40,372 nt of DNA from Nitrospirales bacterium (lineage in GTDB: Bacteria > Nitrospirota > Nitrospiria > Nitrospirales > UBA8639): the NCBI GenBank assembly GCA_009377845.1, contig WHTE01000014.1:1-40372 (forward strand), read 5' to 3'. The position numbers and the translations under genes were made by a program. This document shows positions 9,675-16,990 of this stretch, in pieces. Position 1 is the stretch's first letter; each line of letters starts with the position of its first letter. The notes beneath the pieces are model-generated. The model ran no database searches and was not told the DNA's origin. It saw only the letters and a list, made by a program, of their open reading frames with translations.

Positions 9675-9968
9675 CTACAGTGTCAGAGGAGGATTCTGGT
9701 CGATCTGACCTTTGGAGTCGGGTGGATGGTCGGATGAGGACGATGGGGAGAGTGGTAACTTCTTCTTGGCCACAACTTGTTCCAACATGGTGACCGAGTC
9801 CTTGAGCAAATCCGCGGCACAGGTCAAGGTGACATGCAATTGTTTCCAGGCGTCATCCCAACGCCCTTCATGTTGAAGGTCCTGAAATCGTCGATGTTGT
9901 TCTTGGAGTATGGCTTTTTTGGCATCGAGCATTAACCGATCGGCTTGTGAGCTGGCTGGTCTGTTCAT
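9675..9968 (-). CDS. Small hypothetical protein, the only minus-strand chromosomal gene
   Basis: A 97-aa protein not recognised as a known family. Residues 1-70 look helical and charged (LMLDAKKAILQEQHRRF, GRWDDAWKQL), with one Cys; the tail is Ser/Pro-rich. No signal peptide or membrane segment. Reading on the minus strand, AAAGGA lies about 7 bases before the ATG, which supports it as real. It sits convergent to the second receptor and divergent from cheB, splitting the che block. It could be a small regulatory or chemotaxis-linked protein, but nothing in the sequence shows this. Confidence 0.55.
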   Translation of the reverse strand: MNRPASSQADRLMLDAKKAILQEQHRRFQDLQHEGRWDDAWKQLHVTLTCAADLLKDSVTMLEQVVAKKKLPLSPSSSSDHPPDSKGQIDQNPPLTL

Positions 9969-10151
9969 ACAAAGAATCCTTTATCGCGATGCAAGATGAT
10001 GAAGTGATGATGTCGTTCACCCTATCAGAGCGGTTGTTGGAGCCTCAAGGTGTCAATGATTGGCGTTGGCAGAGAATGGGTGAAATTCGATGAGATTGGT
10101 ACGAGTTCTGAGCGTCCTCCAATGGATACCAATCCCTTCCGATGGAAACCA

Positions 10152-11366
10152 ATGAAAACGAACAGCCCTCCAATTCGGGTATTGGTCGTGGACGATTCTG
10201 CCTTTATCAGAAACACGCTTTCCACGATGCTCATGAAATTCCCGGATGTGCAGGTGGTGGGGACCGCAAAAAATGGAATGGAAGCGATTGAGCAGGTCAA
10301 GCGAAGTCAGCCGGATGTCATGACTTTGGATGTTGACATGCCTGGCATGAATGGTTTGGCCGTGCTGGATTATGTCATGGCCCACTGTCCGCTTCCGGTC
10401 ATTATGATCAGCGCTTTGACCAATGAAGGGGCCGGGGTGACGCTTCAAGCTCTTGAACGGGGTGCTGTTGACTTTATTCCTAAAGATGTCGGCCAAAAAC
10501 ATTTTGACATTGACTGGATTGAGGGACAGTTACATGACAAAGTGCGGGAGGCGTATCAGGCTCAACTTGGGGTGCACCAGGCCCGACATACAGGAGTGAA
10601 CAACATTTCATCGGTCTCGGTCTCCCATCCTCAGAAGAAGGGTGAAACGAGAGCCGCCATACGGCGGCCCGACATATCTTGGGAGGGTGTGAATCGAGCC
10701 GCCACACAGCAAACACATGATATGTTCCCCCTTGTGGTGATTGGATCATCCACCGGAGGGCCAAATCTGCTGAAACAACTCGTGCGGGATTTACCAGTTC
10801 CCTTTCCGGCCTCGCTCATCATTATTCAGCATATGCCAAAATTTTTCACAAAAGTGTTTTCGGAAAATTTGAATGCCGTTGCTCCGTTTCCTATACGAGA
10901 AGCGCGCAATGGGGATCGGCTCGAACCCGGGGTGGGCCTCGTGGCTCCGGGTGATCAGCATTTGTTCATTGACCGTCAGGCTAATGGACGAGCGGCGATC
11001 AAAATTTCGACTGAGTCGGTACACCTGCCTTACCGGCCATCGGTTGATTGTGCCATGGCCTCGGCGGCAGAACATTTTGGTTCATCCGTCATCGGTGTGG
11101 TGGTGTCCGGTATGGGGAATGATGGTGTGGTGGGCTGTCAAAAAATTAAGGAGCACGGGGGAACCGTGCTTGTCCAGAATGAAGCGACCGCCTTGTTGTA
11201 TGGGATGCCACGGGCGGTGGTGGAGGCAGGCTGGGCCGATGCAGTGGTTTCAGATGTGCAGCTGGTTGAGTGCATGGTTCAGGCTGTTGAGGCTATTTTG
11301 GAGGAGAGGGCGTTGGCGATTCCTGTGGGGCTTAGGCCATCAAAAGTTCGGAACGGGTCAGGCTAG
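10152..11366 (+). CDS. cheB: Chemotaxis methylesterase/deamidase CheB
   Basis: A receiver joined to a methylesterase, about 404 aa. The receiver has IRVLVVDDSAFIRNTL, the acceptor Asp in TLDVDMPGMNGL, and Lys in FIPKDV. The esterase has the catalytic Ser in VVIGSSTGGPN, His in IIIQHMP and Asp in SGMGNDG. When phosphorylated it removes methyl groups from receptors for adaptation. No cheR is visible here. The ORF can extend to a GTG at 10050, which has GGAG 7 bases before it and would add 34 unusual residues. I chose ATG 10152 because the family match begins right after it, although its ribosome site is weak. ATG 10122 is a third option. Confidence 0.93.
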   Translation: MKTNSPPIRVLVVDDSAFIRNTLSTMLMKFPDVQVVGTAKNGMEAIEQVKRSQPDVMTLDVDMPGMNGLAVLDYVMAHCPLPVIMISALTNEGAGVTLQALERGAVDFIPKDVGQKHFDIDWIEGQLHDKVREAYQAQLGVHQARHTGVNNISSVSVSHPQKKGETRAAIRRPDISWEGVNRAATQQTHDMFPLVVIGSSTGGPNLLKQLVRDLPVPFPASLIIIQHMPKFFTKVFSENLNAVAPFPIREARNGDRLEPGVGLVAPGDQHLFIDRQANGRAAIKISTESVHLPYRPSVDCAMASAAEHFGSSVIGVVVSGMGNDGVVGCQKIKEHGGTVLVQNEATALLYGMPRAVVEAGWADAVVSDVQLVECMVQAVEAILEERALAIPVGLRPSKVRNGSG

Positions 11367-11400
11367 GGACTTTTCCAGAGTTTGGAGAGGGACACATCTC

Positions 11401-11889
11401 ATGTTGAGTACTGTGACGAAGAGGCTATCTCATGATGATATCGAGGAAGGCGTTGGAGTTGTGCTCCAACTGGTGAGTTTTCAGTTGGGGCACGAGATAT
11501 TTGCAATCGATATCCTGGGCGTTCAAGAGATAATTCGTCTGGCTGAAATTACCCATGTACCGAATGCTCCCCATTATGTGGAAGGGGTGGTGAATCTGCG
11601 TGGAAAAGTCATCCCCATTATCAATCTTCGAGCCCGTTTCGGTCTGTCTGCTACGGAACCCACCAAGGAGACTCGCATCGTGGTGGTGGAGGTGGCTCAT
11701 GTGATATTAGGATTTATCGTGGATTCGGTGGAAGAAGTCTTGCGACTTCCGGAAGAATGTATTGAACCCATGCCCCCTACAGGCCGGGGAGGAGTTGATG
11801 AATGTCATCGAGGGGTGGGACGGGTGAATGGGCGCTTGGTCATGTTGCTGGACCTTGAACTCTTGTTTGGTATTCGGACATCCCGTTAA
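11401..11889 (+). CDS. cheW: Chemotaxis coupling protein CheW
   Basis: A 162-aa protein with one CheW domain: LVSFQLGHEIFAIDILGVQEII, VEGVVNLRGKVIPIINLR, FIVDSVEEVLRLP and GRLVMLLDLELLF. It links receptors to CheA. The track ORF begins at 10873 only because the frame is open across cheB; the real start is ATG 11401, with GGAGAGGGA upstream. It follows cheB by 34 bp and precedes motA by 15 bp, so cheB-cheW-motA-motB look like one unit. Confidence 0.92.
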   Translation: MLSTVTKRLSHDDIEEGVGVVLQLVSFQLGHEIFAIDILGVQEIIRLAEITHVPNAPHYVEGVVNLRGKVIPIINLRARFGLSATEPTKETRIVVVEVAHVILGFIVDSVEEVLRLPEECIEPMPPTGRGGVDECHRGVGRVNGRLVMLLDLELLFGIRTSR

Positions 11890-11904
11890 GGAGAGCGGTT
11901 TGTT

Positions 11905-12666
11905 ATGGATATTTTGTCAATCCTTGGCATCGTGTTGTCCATTGTGGCCATTGTTGGCGGGCAATACTTAGAGGGCGGCCATCTCAGTTCGATTATGCAA
12001 TTCACCGCCTTTCTCATTGTGATGGGTGGTACCCTCGGAGCGGTCATGCTCAATTATCCGATGCCGATTTTTATGAAGGCATTGAGTAGCATCGGCATGG
12101 TCTTTGGCAATGTGCATGTGGATATGAAGGGTATCATTTCAAAAATAGTGGAACTCTCCAATATCAGTCGAAAGCAGGGCTTGCTGGCATTGGAAGGCCA
12201 GATGAAGACAATTCAGGATCCCCTCATGGCCAAGGGCGTTCAATTGGTCGTTGACGGAACGGAGCCGCCGAAAATTCGCGAAATTCTCGAGGTGGAAGTC
12301 GGAATTTTTGAAGAGGAGTATCTGTTAGCGGGAAAAGTCTACGAATCGTTAGGAGGTTATGCGCCTACGGTTGGGATTATTGGTGCGGTCCTTGGATTAA
12401 TCCATGTCATGGAAAATTTAGCCGATCCGTCTAAACTGGGGAGTGGCATCGCCGTGGCGTTTGTGGCCACGGTCTATGGAGTGGGCTCCGCCAATTTGTT
12501 TTTCCTGCCTATGGGAGGAAAAATTAAAATGAAAGCCAAGGAATTGGTGATGGGAAAGCTCATGGTGATTGAAGGGCTCATTTCCGTCGCCCAAGGAGAG
12601 AATCCTCGAATGATTGAAGAGAAGTTAAGTGGGTTTCTGCCCACGTCGGAGAAAAAGAAAAAATAA
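11905..12666 (+). CDS. motA: Flagellar stator protein MotA
   Basis: A 253-aa membrane protein. Segments are visible at about 1-20, 28-50, 150-172 and 183-202 (VGIIGAVLGLIHVMENL, IAVAFVATVYGVGSANLFFLP). The loop between segments 2 and 3 carries the charged residues that touch the rotor. The Pro in GGYAPTVGIIGAVLGL matches the conserved MotA Pro important for torque. The Lys-rich end (SEKKKK) is cytoplasmic. It forms the ion-conducting stator with MotB downstream. ATG follows AAGGAGAG. It could equally be called MotC or PomA-like; the ion cannot be stated from sequence alone. Confidence 0.93.
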   Translation: MDILSILGIVLSIVAIVGGQYLEGGHLSSIMQFTAFLIVMGGTLGAVMLNYPMPIFMKALSSIGMVFGNVHVDMKGIISKIVELSNISRKQGLLALEGQMKTIQDPLMAKGVQLVVDGTEPPKIREILEVEVGIFEEEYLLAGKVYESLGGYAPTVGIIGAVLGLIHVMENLADPSKLGSGIAVAFVATVYGVGSANLFFLPMGGKIKMKAKELVMGKLMVIEGLISVAQGENPRMIEEKLSGFLPTSEKKKK

Positions 12667-12702
12667 ACAAGTGGCGGACGGACTGTTGGTGCGAGTGATT
12701 GT

Positions 12703-13443
12703 GTGAAGAAAAAGCACGAGGAGCATGAAAATCACGAACGGTGGTTAGTCTCGTATGCGGACTTTATTACCTTGCTGTTTGCATTTTTTGTGGTGATGTA
12801 TTCGGTTTCTTCAATCAATGAAGGAAAATTCCGCGTCCTCAGCGATTCTCTGGTGAGCTCTTTTACCAACAATAAACCCGTGGGGGAGCTATCTCTCGTC
12901 AATCTTCCCATTCAAAAGAGTACACCGATTCAAGTGAAAGAAGAGCAAAAATCAACCGATAATACTCGGTCCTTCTTAAAAGTCGCCAATGCCATTACCG
13001 CAGCCAAGGTCCCTCAAGGCGTGAAGATCACCTCGACGGAACGTGGGTTGAATATTCGGATCAAAGATGAGGCCTTGTTTCGTAGTGGGAGTGCCAGCAT
13101 TAATCCACAAATCCAAGAATTCATCGATTTAATTGCCAGCCTGGTCAAAGATTTGCCAAATCTCATTGCGGTCGAAGGGCATACGGACAATCAGCCTATC
13201 CGATCCGCTGTCTTTCCATCGAATTGGGATCTTTCAACCACCAGGGCCAATGCCTTGATCCGGTATTTGATCGAACAGCATCAATTAGCTGCTCACCGAT
13301 TTTCCTCAACCGGTTATGCAGGCACTCGCCCCGTTGAATCCAACGATACTTTGGACGGACAAGCTTCTAACCGCCGGGTAGAACTCATCGTGCTTCGGGA
13401 CACGAGTCCTAAAACTTCACCATCACACCCCTTCCTCCCCTAA
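12703..13443 (+). CDS. motB: Flagellar stator protein MotB
   Basis: A 246-aa protein. The single membrane helix WLVSYADFITLLFAFFVVMY carries the essential ion-binding Asp in YADF. A plug/linker region follows, then an OmpA-like peptidoglycan-binding domain from about 110 to 235 (IAVEGHTDNQPI, LSTTRANALIRYL, NRRVELIV). It anchors the stator to the cell wall. The start is GTG 12703 with no clear ribosome site, which suggests coupling to motA, whose stop is 37 bp upstream. It ends the chemotaxis/stator block; two hairpins follow it. Confidence 0.93.
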   Translation: MKKKHEEHENHERWLVSYADFITLLFAFFVVMYSVSSINEGKFRVLSDSLVSSFTNNKPVGELSLVNLPIQKSTPIQVKEEQKSTDNTRSFLKVANAITAAKVPQGVKITSTERGLNIRIKDEALFRSGSASINPQIQEFIDLIASLVKDLPNLIAVEGHTDNQPIRSAVFPSNWDLSTTRANALIRYLIEQHQLAAHRFSSTGYAGTRPVESNDTLDGQASNRRVELIVLRDTSPKTSPSHPFLP

Positions 13444-13495
13444 AATCCGTTCCACAACCCGAGTTAAAAAAATCCGGAAAACGATTAAACCGATT

Positions 13496-13515
13496 CCTGC
13501 CATTCGCTAGGCAGG
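13496..13515 (+). other. Short hairpin after motB
   Basis: CCTGCC, 8-base loop, GGCAGG. No T-run follows. It may contribute to transcript ending or stability between motB and the flgF promoter. Confidence 0.4.
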
Positions 13516-13539
13516 ATCAGGTCTATTGGGAAAGTTATG

Positions 13540-13576
13540 CCGGTATCGTCGGGTCCCCCTGCGAGGGGAATACCGG
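13540..13576 (+). other. Long two-step hairpin between motB and flgF
   Basis: Outer arms CCGGTAT and ATACCGG enclose an inner stem CCCCT-GCG-AGGGG. It is a strong structure but lacks a T-run, so it is only a possible terminator or RNA stability element. It lies about 150 bp before the sigma-54 promoter and separates the two transcription units. Confidence 0.5.
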
Positions 13577-13722
13577 TTCCCTGTTCAAGGCAAGAAAAAT
13601 CCGATAGACAACACATGCCTCAAACTTCGCACTATTTGGGATTTTGAGAGGCGAAAGAATGAAAACGTTGTAAAAACGGCCTTGTGTTAGCCATTCCCTT
13701 TGGGGAACACGCAGGCGGCCTT

Positions 13723-13739
13723 TTGGCACATGCGTTGCA
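13723..13739 (+). promoter_or_regulatory. Sigma-54 promoter for the flgF operon
   Basis: TTGGCACATGCGTTGCA is a full match to the -24/-12 sigma-54 consensus (TGGCAC-N5-TTGCA, GG and GC ten bases apart). Transcription would begin near 13750, about 24 bases before the flgF ATG at 13774. It would need an enhancer-binding activator of the FlrC/FleQ type. It also shows that the track start at 13684, upstream of the promoter, is wrong. Confidence 0.88.
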
Positions 13740-13773
13740 GAATTCCTCCTCTATCCACGTCAAGGAGGAAAAA

Positions 13774-14493
13774 ATGAACCGAGGCATCTATCCGCCCTTA
13801 GCCGGGGCGATTACGCTTGAACACCGCATGGAAGTCCTCTCCCATAATATTGGGAATGTGCATACGACGGGCTTTAAAAAGGACAAGCCGATCTTCGCCA
13901 CCATTCTGGGGCAAACCCCAGGGCCCTCGGTAGCTGGAATAGATTTGTTCCCCCTGATGGATGCACTTCCTCCAGATCGTTCGCAAGGAGTTTTACATCA
14001 CACAGGGGAACCATTAGACGTGGGATTGGAAGGCGAAGGGTTTTTGGTCGCGCAAACTCCTGATGGATTGCGGTATTACCGCGGTGGGAAATTACATCGG
14101 AATGCTGACGGAAATTTAGTGGCCCATACCGGTGATCCCCTCATGGGGAAGAAGGGACCCATTCAACTGCCGGGTGGTGAGGTCGTGATTGGCAATGATG
14201 GAACGATTCGGGTCAATAATAAGATCATCGACACACTGCGGTTGGACAAAATCTCCAATGGTCAAGAAACGGCAAAGGTGGGCGATTTGTTCTGGACCGT
14301 TCCGGATCAGGTTGTTCCGGATACGCATACCACCGTGCATCAGGGCATGTTGGAGCAATCCAATGTTAATCCTTCCCTCGATATGGTTGAACTGATCAAA
14401 GTGATACGAGAGTACGAACAAATGCAAAAAGCCATTAAAGCGATGGATGAACTGGCGGCCCAGGCCATTCAAGCCGGCCGGGTGCAGACGTAA
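13774..14493 (+). CDS. flgF: Flagellar basal-body rod protein FlgF
   Basis: A 239-aa rod protein. The N-terminal YPPLAGAITLEHRMEVLSHNIGNVHTTGFKKDKP is the rod motif, with the usual ANNLAN altered to SHNIGN. The middle EPLDVGLEGEGFLVAQTPDGLRYYRGG is the FlgE/F/G core. The C-terminus GMLEQSNVNPSLDMVELIKVIREYEQMQKAI is the conserved helix. It forms part of the proximal rod and is secreted by the flagellar type III system. I chose ATG 13774 because AAGGAGGA stands just before it and the promoter lies at 13723. Confidence 0.92.
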   Translation: MNRGIYPPLAGAITLEHRMEVLSHNIGNVHTTGFKKDKPIFATILGQTPGPSVAGIDLFPLMDALPPDRSQGVLHHTGEPLDVGLEGEGFLVAQTPDGLRYYRGGKLHRNADGNLVAHTGDPLMGKKGPIQLPGGEVVIGNDGTIRVNNKIIDTLRLDKISNGQETAKVGDLFWTVPDQVVPDTHTTVHQGMLEQSNVNPSLDMVELIKVIREYEQMQKAIKAMDELAAQAIQAGRVQT

Positions 14494-14501
14494 GAGAGAG
14501 A

Positions 14502-14610
14502 AGTGAGGAGTAAGAAGTGAAAATAAGGGGTAAAACGGGATGTGTAAAGGGTAAGAGTAACCACCTCTCCCTTCACATTTCACGAAAAATCGCTTCACCC
14601 CTTACGCTTT
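14502..14610. repeat. Degenerate 7-bp-period inverted repeat between flgF and flgG
   Basis: The left arm 14502-14557 reads as eight heptamers in register (AGTGAGG, AGTAAGA, AGTGAAA, ATAAGGG, GTAAAAC, GGGATGT, GTAAAGG, GTAAGAG), consensus near RGTAAGR. The right arm, 14564-14610, is the same type on the other strand (CTTCACC, CCTTACG and so on). The arms could pair imperfectly. No protein is encoded. A related element lies at 18560-18687. Confidence 0.6.
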
Positions 14611-14691
14611 AGGAAAGAAGAATCTCCTGACTTTGGATAGCGTAACCGATCGTGAAAATTATGATGCCTCTATAAAGGGAGACGAATAACG

Positions 14692-15483
14692 ATGATTCGA
14701 GCGATGCATACCGCTTCTACGGGCATGTTCGCCCAACAACTCAATATCGATACGATTGCGAACAATCTCGCCAACGTGAATACGACAGGGTTTAAACGAA
14801 GTCGAGCGGAATTTGCCGATCTCCTGTATCAAATTTCCCGTTTACCGGGAGCCAGTGCCTCGAATGTCGGGGTGTTTCCAGTCGGTATGCAGATCGGGTT
14901 AGGCGTAAGGCCCGTTACCGTGGCCAAGGAATATGTGCAAGGAAGCCTCAAGCAAACTTTTAATGAATTAGATTTAGCCATTGAAGGGGTTGGTTTTTTC
15001 CAAGTCACGCGTCCGGATGGGACCACCATGTATACCCGGGCCGGATCCTTTAAACGCGATAGTACTGGCAATGTCGTGACGGGAGATGGCGATCAGCTTA
15101 TTCCAAGCATTACGATTCCCTCTGGCGCACTCAAAGTCGATATTGGTCAAGATGGCACGGTTTCGGCGCTGTTGCCCGGAGTGTCCCAGGCCACTCAGGT
15201 GGGGCAAATTCAATTGGTGCGATTCGATAATCCTTCCGGCTTGATTTCACAAGGCAATAATTTGTTTTCAGAGAGCACTTCCTCGGGGCCTGCTCAACAG
15301 GGGACGCCAGGGTTTTCCACAGGGTTTGGGAATATTCAGCAAGGATTCCTCGAAATATCGAATGTGAATATTGCGGATGAAATGGTCAATATGATTATTG
15401 CCCAACGGGCCTATGAATTAAATGCCAAAGCCATCCAGGCATCAGACGATATGATGCAGGTGGTGAACACGTTGCGACGGTAG
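14692..15483 (+). CDS. flgG: Flagellar distal rod protein FlgG
   Basis: A 263-aa rod protein of typical length. The N-terminus is MIRAMHTASTGMFAQQLNIDTIANNLANVNTTGFKRSRA; the core contains DLAIEGVGFFQVTRPDGTTMYTRAGSF; the C-terminus is GFLEISNVNIADEMVNMIIAQRAYELNAKAIQASDDMM. It makes the drive-shaft segment held by the L and P rings encoded next. ATG follows AAAGGGAGA. It is separated from flgF by about 200 bp containing the heptamer repeat, whereas flgF and flgG are often adjacent. Confidence 0.95.
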   Translation: MIRAMHTASTGMFAQQLNIDTIANNLANVNTTGFKRSRAEFADLLYQISRLPGASASNVGVFPVGMQIGLGVRPVTVAKEYVQGSLKQTFNELDLAIEGVGFFQVTRPDGTTMYTRAGSFKRDSTGNVVTGDGDQLIPSITIPSGALKVDIGQDGTVSALLPGVSQATQVGQIQLVRFDNPSGLISQGNNLFSESTSSGPAQQGTPGFSTGFGNIQQGFLEISNVNIADEMVNMIIAQRAYELNAKAIQASDDMMQVVNTLRR

Positions 15484-15487
15484 ATCA

Positions 15488-16243
15488 ATGAAGACGTTCA
15501 TCTTGTTGATTGGACTTCTGTTGGGCGGGAATGTGTGGGGGGTAGTCGAGGGGACTGCCCGGGCAGAAGAGCCTGTCTCGTCCACACGTGTGCGTCCGGA
15601 CATGCAATCGGTGCGTGCTGGAGATTTTGAGCGGATAATCTTGGCAGAGCTGACGCGCCGGTATGGACGCCCGCATCATCAGGTGTCGTTGCGGGTGTTG
15701 TTCCCCAGTCAATTGGTTGAGGTTCCCAGGGGGAACCTCCATCTTGAGGTCGAAGAATGGTCAGGGGGCGGAAGGACCGGACGCCGCGCGTTTCGAGTCG
15801 GTGTCTTTGTGAATCAGCAATTTATTAAAACGGTGAATGTCGTGGGGGAAGTGAAGGCTCAAGCCGAAGTGGCGACTCCGATCCGCTGGTTGAAGCCGAA
15901 AGATCTGGTGGCGGGCGAGGATCTGGCCCCGATGATGGTGGATGTGCCTTCCCTGACGCATGATTTTATTTTGGATCTTGAGGAGGCAATCGGCAAACAA
16001 GTGTTGCGTCCGTTGCCTCCGAGACAACCGATTCGGAAAATCATGTTGGATCACCCACCGGTCATTCATAAGGGGGATCGGGTCATGATTGAGGTCCGGA
16101 GTGGTGGCCTTCTGGTTCAGACCGTGGGACTAGCCAAAGCTGCCGGTAAAGCAGGGGAAACGATTCCGGTCCAAAACCAGGCATCGGGTCGGGACGTATT
16201 AGGGACCGTCATGGCTGCCGGGCTGGTAGAGGTCGGATTTTGA
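15488..16243 (+). CDS. flgA: P-ring assembly chaperone FlgA
   Basis: A 251-aa periplasmic protein. A signal peptide covers about residues 1-26 (FILLIGLLLGGNVWG then TARAEE). The C-terminal half is a SAF-type domain: IRWLKPKDLVAGEDLAPMMVDV, IGKQVLRPLPPRQPI, VIHKGDRVMIEVRSGGLLV, and a final ASGRDVLGTVMAAGLVEV. It helps FlgI assemble into the P ring. It starts 4 bp after flgG and its stop overlaps the TTG start of flgH, so expression is coupled. Confidence 0.9.
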   Translation: MKTFILLIGLLLGGNVWGVVEGTARAEEPVSSTRVRPDMQSVRAGDFERIILAELTRRYGRPHHQVSLRVLFPSQLVEVPRGNLHLEVEEWSGGGRTGRRAFRVGVFVNQQFIKTVNVVGEVKAQAEVATPIRWLKPKDLVAGEDLAPMMVDVPSLTHDFILDLEEAIGKQVLRPLPPRQPIRKIMLDHPPVIHKGDRVMIEVRSGGLLVQTVGLAKAAGKAGETIPVQNQASGRDVLGTVMAAGLVEVGF

Positions 16244-16941
16244 AAACACCAAGGTTGACGATGAGGCTCGTGGTGTGGGTAGTCGCCCTGCTGGTAATCG
16301 TGAGTAGCTGGACGAGCTGTGCCAAACCCAAGACGATGACGCAGGTCGAAGCCGAGCCAATTATCCCTGAAAAGGATCAGCCATCTTCACTAGGCTCCTT
16401 GTGGGAACCGGGGAACGGGCGGGCGTTCATGTTTGAGGATCGACGAGCCAGTCGGATCGGGGACATCGTCGTTGTACAAATCGTGGAACAACACAAGGGT
16501 TCCAAGAAAGCCAACACGAAAGCGGATCGAGAAGCAAGCCTTTCAGCCGGAGTAGGCGGGGGACTTTTCGGGCTTAGCAGTCTTACGCAGAAATTTGCTG
16601 AATATTTTAATATTGATGCCAGTACCAAAAATGAATTTGAGGGAGACGGGTCGACCAGCCGGGAAGATACCTTAACCGGCACCATTGCCGCCAAAGTGAT
16701 CGAAGTGTTTCCCAACGGCGACCTCCGGATTCAGGGCAAACGGGAAGTGACGGTTAATAGCGAGAAACAAACGATGACGATTAAAGGCATTGTCCGCCGC
16801 ATCGACTTGGATACGCAGAACACGGTCTTGTCGACCGCAGTCGCCGATGCACAAATTGCCTATACCGGTTTAGGAGTTGTGGACGATGTCCAGAGACCTG
16901 GGTGGGCTACCCGAATTTTTGATTGGATTACGCCGTTTTAG
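16240..16941 (+). CDS. flgH: Flagellar L-ring lipoprotein FlgH
   Basis: A 233-aa outer-membrane lipoprotein. Signal sequence with lipobox SSWTSC, acylated Cys near residue 27. Characteristic stretches are SLWEPGNGRAFMFEDRRASRIGDIVVVQIVE, GTIAAKVIEVFPNGDLRIQGKREV and GIVRRIDLDTQNTVLSTAVADAQIAYTGLG. It forms the L ring around the rod. The start is taken as TTG 16240, overlapping the flgA stop by 4 bases (TTGA). ATG 16261 (MRLVVWVV) is a fair alternative that also keeps a good signal sequence. Confidence 0.93.
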   Translation: MKTPRLTMRLVVWVVALLVIVSSWTSCAKPKTMTQVEAEPIIPEKDQPSSLGSLWEPGNGRAFMFEDRRASRIGDIVVVQIVEQHKGSKKANTKADREASLSAGVGGGLFGLSSLTQKFAEYFNIDASTKNEFEGDGSTSREDTLTGTIAAKVIEVFPNGDLRIQGKREVTVNSEKQTMTIKGIVRRIDLDTQNTVLSTAVADAQIAYTGLGVVDDVQRPGWATRIFDWITPF

Positions 16942-16990
16942 GTTTTTGGACTAGGTCTGTTTCCCATCTTTGATGTAACAGGAGATTTCC

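Noticed and set aside
10873-11400. Long N-terminal extension of cheW in the track
   Set aside because: This part lies wholly over cheB in another frame and reads as Trp/Arg-rich nonsense; CheW homology begins after ATG 11401.
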